Origin: Pseudanabaena sp. ABRG5-3
Lineage (GTDB): Bacteria; Cyanobacteriota; Cyanobacteriia; Pseudanabaenales; Pseudanabaenaceae
DNA: 64,000 bases
Assembly: GCF_003967015.1 (NCBI RefSeq)
Contig: NZ_AP017560.1
Coordinates: 868,001-932,000, forward strand
Reading direction: 5' to 3'
The notes beneath the pieces were generated by a model. It was not told the DNA's origin. It was given only the letters and a program-made list of their open reading frames with translations, and did not search any database. Position 1 is the stretch's first letter, and every line of letters begins with the position of its first letter. Shown here piece after piece: positions 37,157 to 46,376 of this stretch. The position numbers and the translations under genes are program-made.

Positions 37157-38539
37157 ATGCTGAATCCAGTTGATTTCAGCGGTAGACCGTTTCATTTTGT
37201 GGGTATTGGTGGGATCGGCATGTCAGCGATCGCCTATATCTTAGCAAAGCAAGGCTTTACGGTTTCTGGCTCAGATCTTAGTAGCAATCGCATCACTCAA
37301 AAACTACAGGATCTCGGTGTCAAGGTCTTTAAAGGACATCACGCAGACAACATCGATTTGGCAAATGTGCCTCAAGTTGTCTGTTCTACGGCAATCAATC
37401 AACAGAATCCCGAATTTCAAGTAGCCCTAGCTAATGGACTGCCAATTTTACATCGTTCAGATTTGTTGGCAGCATTGATCGAGCAATTTCAAGGTATTTC
37501 GATCGCAGGCACACATGGGAAAACTACAACCAGCAGCTTAGTTGGCTTTTTACTGCTTAAAGCTGGAGTTGACCCCAGCATTATCATCGGCGGAGAGGTG
37601 AGTGCATGGCAGGGCAATGCGCGTCTCGGCAATGGTAAATACTTGGTTGCCGAAGCTGACGAGTCCGACGGCACTTTGGTAAAGTTTTTATCTCACATTG
37701 GCGTAATTACCAATATTGAGCTAGATCACCCCGATCATTACCATAGTCTCGAGCAGGTTGTTGAGATTTTTCAAGCCTTTGCTAAACGCTGTGAGGTGAT
37801 GGTTGGTTGTATTGATTGCCCAACAGTCAAAGCCCATATCAAGTCTGATATTACCTATAGTCTGAGCGATCCTAGTGCTGACTATACAGTGACGGATGTA
37901 CATTACACTCCGTCTGATACGCAAGCAGTGGTAATTGAGCGTGGTCAGCCCTTAGGCAAACTTTCTTTGGGACTGCTTGGTAAGCATAATTTGAGTAATA
38001 CTCTAGCGGCGATCGCTGTGGCGCGTTATGTGGGTGTGGAATGGCAAGCGATCGCTGATGCACTTCCTGATTTTGTGGGTGCGAGCCGTCGGTTTGAAAT
38101 TAAGGGTGTTCAAGATGGGATTACCTTTGTTGATGACTATGCCCATCACCCCAGCGAAATTATTGCGACTCTTGCTTCGGCAAGACAGCAAAATACGAAT
38201 AGCCGCGTGATTGCTATTTTTCAGCCCCATCGCTATAGTCGCACCCTGAGATTTTTGGATGAGTTTAGTCAGTCCTTTGGTGATGCTGATGTAGTAGTGG
38301 TCACAGATATCTACGCGGCAAGTGAACCCAATGATGGCAAGATCACGGGTGAGCAAATGGCAAAAGCGATCGCTAATATCCGCGATCAGGTGCATTATCA
38401 GCCCACGCTTAAGGATGTGCAAGACTTTTTAGTGAATAACCTAAAGTCGGGCGACTTAGCTGTATTTCTCGGTGCTGGTAATCTCAATCAGGCGATCGCC
38501 CCCACTATGCAGGAAATAGCAACAGCTATCAAAGCCTGA
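37157..38539 (+). CDS. murC: UDP-N-acetylmuramate--L-alanine ligase
   Basis: Adds L-Ala to UDP-MurNAc (460 aa). N-terminal FHFVGIGGIGMSAIAYIL, ATP loop SIAGTHGKTTTSSLVGF, NIELDHPDHYHS and VDDYAHHPSEI. Followed by murB, forming a peptidoglycan operon. Confidence 0.97.
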   Translation: MLNPVDFSGRPFHFVGIGGIGMSAIAYILAKQGFTVSGSDLSSNRITQKLQDLGVKVFKGHHADNIDLANVPQVVCSTAINQQNPEFQVALANGLPILHRSDLLAALIEQFQGISIAGTHGKTTTSSLVGFLLLKAGVDPSIIIGGEVSAWQGNARLGNGKYLVAEADESDGTLVKFLSHIGVITNIELDHPDHYHSLEQVVEIFQAFAKRCEVMVGCIDCPTVKAHIKSDITYSLSDPSADYTVTDVHYTPSDTQAVVIERGQPLGKLSLGLLGKHNLSNTLAAIAVARYVGVEWQAIADALPDFVGASRRFEIKGVQDGITFVDDYAHHPSEIIATLASARQQNTNSRVIAIFQPHRYSRTLRFLDEFSQSFGDADVVVVTDIYAASEPNDGKITGEQMAKAIANIRDQVHYQPTLKDVQDFLVNNLKSGDLAVFLGAGNLNQAIAPTMQEIATAIKA

Positions 38540-38602
38540 TCGCAAATTCTGAGATTGGTTTGCAGATCGCAAGCTTTTCTATCATTAGAACTAAATCTTT
38601 CT

Positions 38603-39499
38603 ATGTCTATCGATTTACCAGACCAAACGCCAATCCGTGATCATGTTTCCCTTGCGGGATTGACCTCAATGAAAGTTGGAGGCGCGGCGGAATATTTCAT
38701 CTCGCCACGTTCTAGCGATGAGTTGGCGGCTAGTTTGGTATGGGCAAGCGATCGCCAGTTGCCGATCACAATTATTGGTGCAGGTAGTAACCTTCTAATC
38801 AGTGATGACGGCTTAGAAGGGCTAGTAATTTGTACCAGACATTTGCGGGGCATCGAGTTTGATGAACAAACTGGACAGGTTACTGCCGCCGCAGGTGAGC
38901 CTGTGGCTCGTTTAGCCATGCAAGTGGCAAGTCATGGTTGGGTTGGCTTTGAATGGGCGGTTGGTATTCCGGGGACTGTGGGGGGATTGGTAGTAATGAA
39001 CGCAGGGGCGCAGGGGGGATGTGCGGCTGATTGTGTTGTGGAGGTGCAGACAGTGACATTAACTGGTGAAACTAAGCTGATTTATCCACAGGATTTGGAT
39101 TTCAGTTATCGCACCTCAGCTTTGCAAGAATCATCATATCTAGTGACAGGAGCGACCCTCAAATTTCAAACTGGTGGCAAACCAGAAGCGATCGCTGCCG
39201 ATACTGAGGCAAAACTCAAAGCAAGACATTCTACCCAGCCATACCATTTACCCAATTGTGGCAGTGTGTTTCGTAATCCTCTGCCCCAATTTGCTGCCAA
39301 ATTGATTCAAGACGCAGGACTGAAGGGTTATCAAATTGGTAATGCCCAAATTTCGGAGTTACACGCTAACTTCATCGTCAACCTTGGCAATGCAAAAGCC
39401 CAAGATATTTTCGGTCTCATAGAACACATTAAAACTGTAATTAGCGATCGCTATGGGGTGGTACTGGAAACCGAAGTAAAGATGCTCGGTAATTTCTAA
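38603..39499 (+). CDS. murB: UDP-N-acetylenolpyruvoylglucosamine reductase
   Basis: FAD enzyme that reduces UDP-GlcNAc-enolpyruvate to UDP-MurNAc (about 298 aa). TSMKVGGAAEYFI, GAGSNLLISDDGL, WAVGIPGTVGG, then HLPNCGSVFRNP (catalytic Ser) and SELHANFIVNLGNA (catalytic Glu). ATG at 38603 (MSIDLPDQTPIRD); the frame reaches a TTG at 38555, which is less likely. Confidence 0.95.
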   Translation: MSIDLPDQTPIRDHVSLAGLTSMKVGGAAEYFISPRSSDELAASLVWASDRQLPITIIGAGSNLLISDDGLEGLVICTRHLRGIEFDEQTGQVTAAAGEPVARLAMQVASHGWVGFEWAVGIPGTVGGLVVMNAGAQGGCAADCVVEVQTVTLTGETKLIYPQDLDFSYRTSALQESSYLVTGATLKFQTGGKPEAIAADTEAKLKARHSTQPYHLPNCGSVFRNPLPQFAAKLIQDAGLKGYQIGNAQISELHANFIVNLGNAKAQDIFGLIEHIKTVISDRYGVVLETEVKMLGNF

Positions 39500-39567
39500 T
39501 CACATCTGAATATCTAGGGGTTGCCAAATTGCTTATTCACCTATAGATAGATTTAAGATTCTAACTA

Positions 39568-39596
39568 TTTACAATACTCAACACTTACCCTAATCT
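39568..39596 (+). promoter_or_regulatory. Probable psbA core promoter
   Basis: TTTACA at 39568-39573, 17-bp spacer, TAATCT at 39591-39596; predicted leader of about 65 nt. An AT-rich tract (ACATATAAATTTT) in the leader resembles the AU-rich sites described in other psbA leaders. Confidence 0.45.
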
Positions 39597-39665
39597 AATT
39601 AATAAGCGCAAGCTTACATATAAATTTTCATAACTTATTCATTCCCAATAGGATTATTTGCAATC

Positions 39666-40748
39666 ATGACAACAGCAGTACAAAGACGTGAAAGCGCGTC
39701 ACTGTGGGATCAATTTTGCAATTGGGTCACCAGCACCGAAAACCGCCTCTACGTAGGTTGGTTCGGCGTAATCATGATCCCTTGCTTACTCGCAGCGACC
39801 ATTTGCTTCGTAATCGCCTTCATCGCAGCACCTCCCGTTGACATCGACGGTATCCGTGAACCAGTAGCAGGTAGCTTGCTATTCGGTAACAACATGATTT
39901 CTGGCGCAGTTGTACCTTCTTCAAACGCAATTGGCCTGCACTTTTACCCCATTTGGGAAGCAGATAGCCTTGATGAATGGCTATACAACGGTGGACCTTA
40001 CCAATTGGTAATTTTCCACTTCTTGCTCGGAATTTTCTGCTACATGGGACGTGAATGGGAATTGTCATACCGCCTCGGTATGCGTCCTTGGATCGCAGTA
40101 GCATACTCCGCCCCCGTAGCAGCAGCAACCGCAGTATTCTTGATCTACCCAATCGGACAAGGATCCTTCTCTGACGGTATGCCTTTGGGTATCTCTGGTA
40201 CATTCAACTTCATGATCGTATTCCAAGCAGAACACAACATCTTGATGCATCCTTTCCACATGTTGGGAGTAGCAGGTGTGTTTGGTGGTTCCTTGTTCAG
40301 TGCAATGCACGGTTCCTTGGTAACCTCCAGCTTGATTCGTGAAACCACCGAAAACGAAAGCCAAAACGCTGGTTACAAATTCGGACAAGAAGAAGAAACC
40401 TACAACATCGTTGCAGCTCACGGCTACTTCGGTCGCTTGATTTTCCAATACGCTTCTTTCAACAACAGCCGTCAATTGCACTTCTTCTTGGCACTATGGC
40501 CAGTAGTCGGCATTTGGTTCACCGCATTGGGCGTAAGCACAATGGCGTTCAACTTGAATGGCTTCAACTTCAACCAATCTATCTCTGATAGCCAAGGTCG
40601 TGTTGTACCTAGCTGGGCAGACGTAATCAACCGCGCAAACTTGGGTATGGAAGTAATGCACGAGCGTAATGCTCACAACTTCCCTCTCGATTTGGCTGCT
40701 GTTGATGTTGCTCCTGTTGCTATGAGCGCTCCTGCTATCAACGGTTAA
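39666..40748 (+). CDS. psbA: Photosystem II reaction-centre protein D1 (Glu130 form)
   Basis: D1 core subunit of PSII, 360 aa with the usual processing extension. All key positions read correctly: Tyr161, Asp170, Glu189, His190, His198, His215, His252, Ser264, His272, His332, Glu333, His337, Asp342 and cleavage after Ala344. Residue 130 is Glu ([10 protein letters not shown]), the variant associated with high-light D1 isoforms in other cyanobacteria. The ATG at 39666 has AGGA about 13 nt upstream. Followed by a strong terminator, so it is a single-gene unit. The codon bias is visibly different from neighbours (highly expressed). Confidence 0.98.
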   Translation: MTTAVQRRESASLWDQFCNWVTSTENRLYVGWFGVIMIPCLLAATICFVIAFIAAPPVDIDGIREPVAGSLLFGNNMISGAVVPSSNAIGLHFYPIWEADSLDEWLYNGGPYQLVIFHFLLGIFCYMGREWELSYRLGMRPWIAVAYSAPVAAATAVFLIYPIGQGSFSDGMPLGISGTFNFMIVFQAEHNILMHPFHMLGVAGVFGGSLFSAMHGSLVTSSLIRETTENESQNAGYKFGQEEETYNIVAAHGYFGRLIFQYASFNNSRQLHFFLALWPVVGIWFTALGVSTMAFNLNGFNFNQSISDSQGRVVPSWADVINRANLGMEVMHERNAHNFPLDLAAVDVAPVAMSAPAING

Positions 40749-40772
40749 TCTTCGAGTTTACTCTCTAAAAAC

Positions 40773-40803
40773 AAAAAAGCAACCCCCTAGGGGTTGCTTT
40801 TTT
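40773..40803 (+). terminator. psbA terminator
   Basis: AAAAAAGCAACCCC / GGGGTTGCTTTTTT (14 bp) with loop CTA and a T-run on the plus strand. Confidence 0.9.
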
Positions 40804-40878
40804 GTGCTTTATGATCGCTTAATTAAAGAATTAAAGAAGTGTCAACTTCTTACAAGACTATTAATTAGGAGTAATATC

Positions 40879-41502
40879 ATGCCAGTTGTGGCAGTGATCG
40901 ACTACGACATGGGCAATTTGCACTCAGCCTGCAAAGGTTTAGAGATTGCAGGGGCAACCCCAGTTGTTACTAATAATCCCATAGAGCTAAATAAAGCCGA
41001 TGGTATTGTTTTACCAGGGGTAGGCTCTTTCGATCCCGCAATGCACAAACTACGGGCAAATCATCTAGAACAACCAATTAAGGATGCGATCGCTGTGGGT
41101 AAGCCTTTTTTAGGAATTTGCTTAGGGATGCAGATCTTGTTTGAAAGTAGCGAAGAGGGGCAAGAATCAGGCTTAGGAATTATTCAAGGTCAGGTCAAAC
41201 GATTTATTCATGAGCCAAATGTGACAATTCCGCATATGGGTTGGAACCAGCTAGCGCTTACTCAAGCTGCTTGCCCACTTTGGCAGGATTTGGGCAATAG
41301 TCCTTGGATGTATTTTGTTCATTCCTATTACACTGCGCCTTTTGATAATCGGGTGACTGCGGCAACGACAACCCACGGTAGCCAGACTGTGACTGTGGCG
41401 GTCGCGAAAGATAATGTCATGGCAGTGCAGTTTCATCCTGAAAAATCATCCACTGACGGGATACATTTACTATCAAACTTCGTCAGAATGATTAGTGCGT
41501 AG
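40879..41502 (+). CDS. hisH: Imidazole glycerol phosphate synthase subunit HisH
   Basis: Glutaminase half of IGP synthase in histidine biosynthesis (about 207 aa). VVAVIDYDMGNLHS, catalytic Cys in FLGICLGMQILFES, and the His/Glu of the triad in MAVQFHPEKSSTDG. The ATG at 40879 follows AGGAG 11 nt upstream; the open frame begins 25 codons earlier without support. HisF is not adjacent. Confidence 0.95.
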   Translation: MPVVAVIDYDMGNLHSACKGLEIAGATPVVTNNPIELNKADGIVLPGVGSFDPAMHKLRANHLEQPIKDAIAVGKPFLGICLGMQILFESSEEGQESGLGIIQGQVKRFIHEPNVTIPHMGWNQLALTQAACPLWQDLGNSPWMYFVHSYYTAPFDNRVTAATTTHGSQTVTVAVAKDNVMAVQFHPEKSSTDGIHLLSNFVRMISA

Positions 41503-41528
41503 CATAATAGTAGAGTCTTGAGAGATTT

Positions 41529-42056
41529 ATGAAGATCCAAATGATCAAAAAACTGGGTATTGTTTCTTGTCTAGCTGTGGCTTGTGCTGTGGTTTCGCCG
41601 TCTGTAGTTCGTGCTCAATCCAATGCAGGATTTATTCTATTTGGTGGAATTAAAGATAGCGCACTTGACTATTGCCTTGATAGTGGCAGTAGTGGACGTA
41701 GCGATCGCTATTACCTAGAAGTTAAACCACAAAAGTTTAAAGTTTCTGAAGTTATTATTACCTATCCTGATCATTTCACTGGCAGCTTTGACACTTCGGA
41801 TATCAAATTGCGTGTAACTGATCAATGTCGTGGGGGCAAAGATTTAGAACTTGAATCGGTAACTTGGGATAAAGAAACTCGCCGCATTACGATCATCCCT
41901 AAAGAAGCTATTCCTTCTAAAACAGCGTTGAGAGCTGTTTTATCCAATGTGAGAAATCCAGACTATAGTGGTTTTTATCAATTTGATGGCAGAGTTATGC
42001 GTGCTGATGTACCAGTACCTGTGTATGTTGGATCTTGGGTCATTACCTTGGACTAA
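41529..42056 (+). CDS. DUF2808 exported protein
   Basis: 175-aa protein with a cleavable signal peptide (KKLGIVSCLAVACAVVSPS, then VRAQ) and a DUF2808 domain with YYLEVKPQKFKVSEVIITY and FYQFDGRVMRADVPVPVYVG; two Cys (about 54 and 106) could form a disulfide. DUF2808 proteins are common, periplasmic and of unknown function in cyanobacteria. It starts 27 bp after hisH. Confidence 0.85.
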   Translation: MKIQMIKKLGIVSCLAVACAVVSPSVVRAQSNAGFILFGGIKDSALDYCLDSGSSGRSDRYYLEVKPQKFKVSEVIITYPDHFTGSFDTSDIKLRVTDQCRGGKDLELESVTWDKETRRITIIPKEAIPSKTALRAVLSNVRNPDYSGFYQFDGRVMRADVPVPVYVGSWVITLD

Positions 42057-42083
42057 AAGGTTTTCTAAGCTGACAGGAAATTT

Positions 42084-42112
42084 GAAAGGGGGACGCTTAG
42101 CGTCCCCCTTTC
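42084..42112 (+). terminator. Terminator after the DUF2808 gene
   Basis: GAAAGGGGGACGC / GCGTCCCCCTTTC (13 bp), loop TTA. Confidence 0.85.
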
Positions 42113-42143
42113 TCGATTATTTAAATATTGTGCAAATTGAAAT

Positions 42144-42938
42144 ATGAATATTCTTATTAGTAATGATGATGGCATTTATGCTCCTGGGGTAAGAGCTTTA
42201 GCTGAGGCACTTAGTGATACTGAACATCGGATTACGGTGGTTTGTCCTGACCGTGAGCGCTCGGCTACTGGTCATGCGCTCACTTTGCAAGAGCCTTTAC
42301 GAGTTGATCAAATTTCTGGTGTCTACCCCCAAGGTATTGAAGCTTGGGCTTGTTCAGGTACACCTTCGGATACGGTGAAATTAGCACTTGATGCACTGCT
42401 AGTTGAGCGCCCCGATCTAGTTTTATCAGGAATTAATCGTGGCGCAAATTTGGGAACTGATGTTTTGTACTCTGGTACAGTATCGGCAGCAATGGAGGGC
42501 GTATTAGAAGGTGTGCCAAGTATTGCCTTTAGCCTTTCGAGCTTTACGCATTTGGACTATAGTGCAGCTGCTAACTTTGCGAAAAAAATGGTACAGGCGA
42601 TCGCAGATTATCCTCTCGAAGAACCTATTTTATTAAATGTGAATATTCCTGCGATCGCGGAGGAAGATATTTGTGGTGCTGTGGTTACTCGCTTAGGTAT
42701 TCGCCGCTATCGTGATCAATTTGAAAAGCGCATTGATCCACGCGGTAAAACTTACTATTGGTTGTCAGGAGTAATTATTGAAGAGGAAGCAGAGCCAGAT
42801 ACTGATATTCAAGCGATTAGAGATAATTACATCACGATTACACCGCTTAAATATGATTTGACCTATGCTGCTGCTATGCCTTTTATGAACACATGGACTG
42901 ACAAATTAGCCCATTTAGCGAATTTCGTAACCAAATAA
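42144..42938 (+). CDS. surE: 5'/3'-nucleotidase SurE
   Basis: Survival protein nucleotidase (264 aa). Metal-binding NILISNDDGIYAPGVRAL, then VVCPDRERSATGHALTL, SGTPSDTVKLAL, SGINRGANLGTDVLYSGTVS. Overlaps the convergent ubiD gene by 24 bp at the 3' end. Confidence 0.96.
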   Translation: MNILISNDDGIYAPGVRALAEALSDTEHRITVVCPDRERSATGHALTLQEPLRVDQISGVYPQGIEAWACSGTPSDTVKLALDALLVERPDLVLSGINRGANLGTDVLYSGTVSAAMEGVLEGVPSIAFSLSSFTHLDYSAAANFAKKMVQAIADYPLEEPILLNVNIPAIAEEDICGAVVTRLGIRRYRDQFEKRIDPRGKTYYWLSGVIIEEEAEPDTDIQAIRDNYITITPLKYDLTYAAAMPFMNTWTDKLAHLANFVTK

Positions 42939-44432
42939 ATTGGGATCAGCAGCATCAAGCTTAATATCTGCTAAGCCATATTCAGCCCAACGTCTTGTGA
43001 CCATATTCGCCACATTGGGATCGCTCTCTAAAGGATCACCCCAATCGCGATCGGTTTCAGGATAGATTTTAGTTGTCGCATCAATGCCCATCCGTCCGCC
43101 CAGACCTTCCTTCTCACAGGCAAAGTCGAGGGAATCGAAGGGATTGTCGGGTAGGATGAACACATCGCGGGTGGGGTCAACCTTAGAACTGAGTGCCCAA
43201 ACGACTAAACGCGGATCACGAATATTGATCGTATGGTCAACCACAATCACAAATTTAGTGTAAGTAAACTGGGGCAAGGCACTCCAAAAGGCAAGGGCGG
43301 CGCGGCGGGCTTGTCCGGGATAAGCCTTTTTGATAGAAATAATGGCTGCCTTATAGGAAAGTGCTTCCATTGGCAGGAAGAAATCGGTAATTTCGGAAAC
43401 TTGCTGACGGAGAATGGGGGTATAGATGCGATTTAGGGCGATCGCCATCATTGCTTCCTCCTTGGGAGGTAAGCCGCTAAAGGTGGTGAGATAGATCGGA
43501 TCTTTGCGATGGGTCATACAATGAAAACGAATCAGAGGTGCTTGGTCATTAATGCCTCCGTAATAACCCATGTGATCACCAAAAGGTCCATCGGTTCCCA
43601 CTTCATGCGGTGTAATCGTTCCTTCTAAAACATACTCGGCACAGGCAGGAACTTCTAAATCGAGGGTTTTGCATTTGGTAAGCTGTACGCCTTCATTGCC
43701 ATAGAGTCCCGCAAAAATCCATTCTGATAGATCCACAGGAATCGGCGTTGCCGCCGCCATGATTAAGACTGGATCAACTCCGATCGCGATCGCAATTTCT
43801 AGTTTTTTGCCTGCTTCAGTTGCTTTGCGTAAATGTCGCGCACCACCCCGCACTGATAGCCATTGCACGGTCATCGTATTTTTTGACTGTTGCTGCAAAC
43901 GGTAAACTCCCACATTCGGAATCCCATTCTCAACATCTTTGGTGATCACTAGCGCCAGTGTCACCGCCCGCCCGCCATCTTTGGGATAGGGTTTGAGAAT
44001 GGGAATCTGATCGAGATCCACCTCATCGCTTTGCAATACGACTTCTTGACAGGGAGCATTCCCAAAGAGAAGCTTTTGCGGACGGGACTTTACTACATCA
44101 AAGAGAATCTTCCCAAATTCGATCGCCTGTGAAATTTTCTTCGGTGGCTTTGGGCTTTGTAACTTGCCTAATTTTTCACCCAGAACTTCTAATTCCGATT
44201 GCTCTTTCATGCCCATTGCCCAGCAGACTCGCTCTACTGTCCCCAATAAATTTACAGCAACAGGTACGCTATATCCCTTGACATTCTCAAATAGCAGTGC
44301 GGGTCCCCCCGATTGCAACAGGCGATTGCTAATCTCAGCAATTTCTAACTGGGAATCAACTTGGGCTTTGACACGATGTAGTTGTTTGCGCTCTTCGAGC
44401 AGTTTGAGAAATGATCGTAGGTCACGGGTCAT
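42915..44432 (-). CDS. ubiD: UbiD-family decarboxylase
   Basis: Prenyl-FMN-dependent decarboxylase (505 aa). Typical: VNLLGTVERVCWAMG, GNAPCQEVVLQSDEVDL, ATPIPVDLSEWIFAGLYG, GTDGPFGDHMGYYGG and MMAIALNRIYTPI. In cyanobacteria the UbiD homolog serves plastoquinone ring modification; this gene is assumed to do the same. Its 3' end overlaps surE by 24 bp. Confidence 0.9.
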   Translation of the reverse strand: MTRDLRSFLKLLEERKQLHRVKAQVDSQLEIAEISNRLLQSGGPALLFENVKGYSVPVAVNLLGTVERVCWAMGMKEQSELEVLGEKLGKLQSPKPPKKISQAIEFGKILFDVVKSRPQKLLFGNAPCQEVVLQSDEVDLDQIPILKPYPKDGGRAVTLALVITKDVENGIPNVGVYRLQQQSKNTMTVQWLSVRGGARHLRKATEAGKKLEIAIAIGVDPVLIMAAATPIPVDLSEWIFAGLYGNEGVQLTKCKTLDLEVPACAEYVLEGTITPHEVGTDGPFGDHMGYYGGINDQAPLIRFHCMTHRKDPIYLTTFSGLPPKEEAMMAIALNRIYTPILRQQVSEITDFFLPMEALSYKAAIISIKKAYPGQARRAALAFWSALPQFTYTKFVIVVDHTINIRDPRLVVWALSSKVDPTRDVFILPDNPFDSLDFACEKEGLGGRMGIDATTKIYPETDRDWGDPLESDPNVANMVTRRWAEYGLADIKLDAADPNLFGYEIR

Positions 44433-44497
44433 AGGGCTGTGGGGGAATGCTTAGGCAATTAGTCAGTACCCTATTGTAACTAAATGTTACGTCCTTT

Positions 44498-44818
44498 CTA
44501 TAAACCTAGACTTTTGGCATACTCACAGTCAGCATTTGCACCTTCGGCATCGCCGAGCTTAGCCTTAGCCATGCCGCGATTGAAATAGGCGGGGGCAGCA
44601 TCGGGAGCTAACTCGATGACTTTGGTGTAATCCTCGATCGCCCCTGAATAGTCCTTAATTTCTGAGCGATCGTAGGCGCGGTTGTAATAAGCCTCTGCAT
44701 AATTGGGATTGATCTCGATCGCTTCGGTATAGTCGGAGATCGCCCCAGCATAGTCGCCATTTTCCGCCCGTTCCATGCCGCGATCATTGTAGGCTTCAGC
44801 AGAATTTAGTTTTTCCAT
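44498..44818 (-). CDS. TPR repeat protein
   Basis: 106-aa protein with about three tetratricopeptide repeats: ERAENGDYAGAISDYTEAIE, SEIKDYSGAIEDYTKVIELA and AYFNRGMAKAKLGDAEGANAD. No signal peptide. Likely a protein-protein adapter; partner not known. Confidence 0.85.
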   Translation of the reverse strand: MEKLNSAEAYNDRGMERAENGDYAGAISDYTEAIEINPNYAEAYYNRAYDRSEIKDYSGAIEDYTKVIELAPDAAPAYFNRGMAKAKLGDAEGANADCEYAKSLGL

Positions 44819-44886
44819 TTCCTTTTGCCTTTTCCCTCAAGATGTCAAAATAACTTTACCCTAAGTTCAAATATGCTGATCGATCT

Positions 44887-46302
44887 ATGAATTCCAAGCT
44901 TAAACTACCCATGCCCAAGTTTTTGCAAACCTTGCGATCGTGGTGGCTCAGCAGTCAAGCTAAATTTTTTCAACTAATTAGCCCCTTGCAAGCATGGCGC
45001 GAAGGTAGTCGCTTGTTAAGTGCTAAATTTTTGGGCGGATTGCTAGTGGTGATGCTGGCGACTTTGCCCTTTTTAGAAAATGCTCAGACGGGGGTAATCG
45101 GTGCAGCCGTGGCGATCGCATGGTTCTTACTATGGCTTAGCGATCGCCGTGACGAGCAGGATCAATCAGTACCAATTTGGACAGCCATTCATACGCCTTT
45201 AATTGCCTATTGGGCGATCGCTTTAATTGCCACCTTAATATCACCTGTGCGGGTAGCGGCTGCCGATGGCATGGTGAAGCTAACGCTGTATATGCTTGCC
45301 TTTGTGTCAATGAGTCGGTTAATGCGCTTGGGATGGCGATCGATTTTTATTGGTGCATATTTAGGATCAGCACTAGTCGCCAGCGCCTATGGTGTGCAGC
45401 AATGGTATCTCGGCGCACCCGAACTCGCCACATGGACAGATCCTACTTCAGAGACCGCAGGTGTTACCCGTGTTTATAGTTTTCTCGGTAATCCTAATTT
45501 ATTTGCAGGTTATCTAATGCCAGCGTTACCCTTGGGCGCGATCGCTGCCATTCATTGGCGTGGTTGGGGCTTGAAGGCTTTAGGAATTATCACGGCAATT
45601 TTTGGGGCGTTTTGCATTACGCAAACCCAAAGTCGGGGCGGACTTATGGGCTTAGCGGCGGCAAGCTTGACGCTAGTTTTATTGTTAGTATATTGGTGGG
45701 GCAAGCGGTTGCCAAAGTGGACTTTTCCTGCGGTCTTTGGGGGTATGGCTGGGGCGATCGCGATCGGTACAATTCTCGTTCCCACTTTACGCAAACGGGT
45801 ATTTAGTATTTTCGGAACCGATGATAGTAGTAATGCCTTTCGGGTGAATGTTTGGCAATCGGTTTTCAATATGATCAGAGCCAAGCCAATTTTAGGGATT
45901 GGACCAGGGAATAAAGCTTTTAACCAAATCTATCCGCTCTATCAGCGATCGGGCTATAGTGCCTTGGGGACTTATTCAGTGCCATTGGAAATCACTGTAG
46001 AAACGGGAATAGTCGGTGTGATTTGCTATGGTTGGTTAGTTTTTACAGTCTTCCGTCAAGGTTTACTGGGATTAAATCGTTTGAGAAGCGATCGCGATTC
46101 GAGTGGTTTATGGATTATTGCGGCGATCGCGACTTTAGTAGGAATGCTGGTTCATGGTTTAGTCGATACGGTCTGGTATCGTCCTCAAGTGCAGCTACTC
46201 TGGTGGTTAGCGATCGCGATTATCACTAGTTTTTACATCACAGGGACGAAAGCTGAGATCAAAGAGGAAGAAGTTCTCCAAGGAGATAACACTGGGCATT
46301 GA
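44887..46302 (+). CDS. ictB: IctB-type membrane protein (O-antigen ligase fold)
   Basis: 471-aa polytopic membrane protein with about 10 spans. It shares the IctB signature: the SPVRVAAADGMVKLTLYML region, VYSFLGNPNLFAGYLMPAL, TQSRGGLMGLAA, and PILGIGPGNKAFNQIYPLYQ. IctB was first tied to inorganic-carbon accumulation in Synechococcus; the fold is that of O-antigen ligases/Wzy, so the real substrate is unclear. A soluble basic N-terminus precedes the first span. Confidence 0.88.
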   Translation: MNSKLKLPMPKFLQTLRSWWLSSQAKFFQLISPLQAWREGSRLLSAKFLGGLLVVMLATLPFLENAQTGVIGAAVAIAWFLLWLSDRRDEQDQSVPIWTAIHTPLIAYWAIALIATLISPVRVAAADGMVKLTLYMLAFVSMSRLMRLGWRSIFIGAYLGSALVASAYGVQQWYLGAPELATWTDPTSETAGVTRVYSFLGNPNLFAGYLMPALPLGAIAAIHWRGWGLKALGIITAIFGAFCITQTQSRGGLMGLAAASLTLVLLLVYWWGKRLPKWTFPAVFGGMAGAIAIGTILVPTLRKRVFSIFGTDDSSNAFRVNVWQSVFNMIRAKPILGIGPGNKAFNQIYPLYQRSGYSALGTYSVPLEITVETGIVGVICYGWLVFTVFRQGLLGLNRLRSDRDSSGLWIIAAIATLVGMLVHGLVDTVWYRPQVQLLWWLAIAIITSFYITGTKAEIKEEEVLQGDNTGH

Positions 46303-46320
46303 ATTAATGGTTAAGTAACT

Positions 46321-46376
46321 AAAGAATAGATTTTTGGTGGTATGGCTTCGCTGTACCACCAAAAATCTAATTCTTT
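46321..46376. terminator. Hairpin between convergent ictB and thiO
   Basis: 15-bp perfect stem AGATTTTTGGTGGTA (46328-46342) with 46354-46368, plus an outer AAAGAAT/ATTCTTT; loop contains GGCTTCGCTG. Touches the thiO stop. Bidirectional terminator or a repeat of the local hairpin type. Confidence 0.65.

Noticed and set aside
39820-40676. Several long frames on the minus strand inside psbA
   Set aside because: They are shadows of the strongly biased psbA codons and encode nothing recognisable.
40804-40878. 25-codon extension of HisH
   Set aside because: No ribosome site, and homologs begin at MPVVAVIDYDMGN; AGGAG precedes the 40879 ATG.
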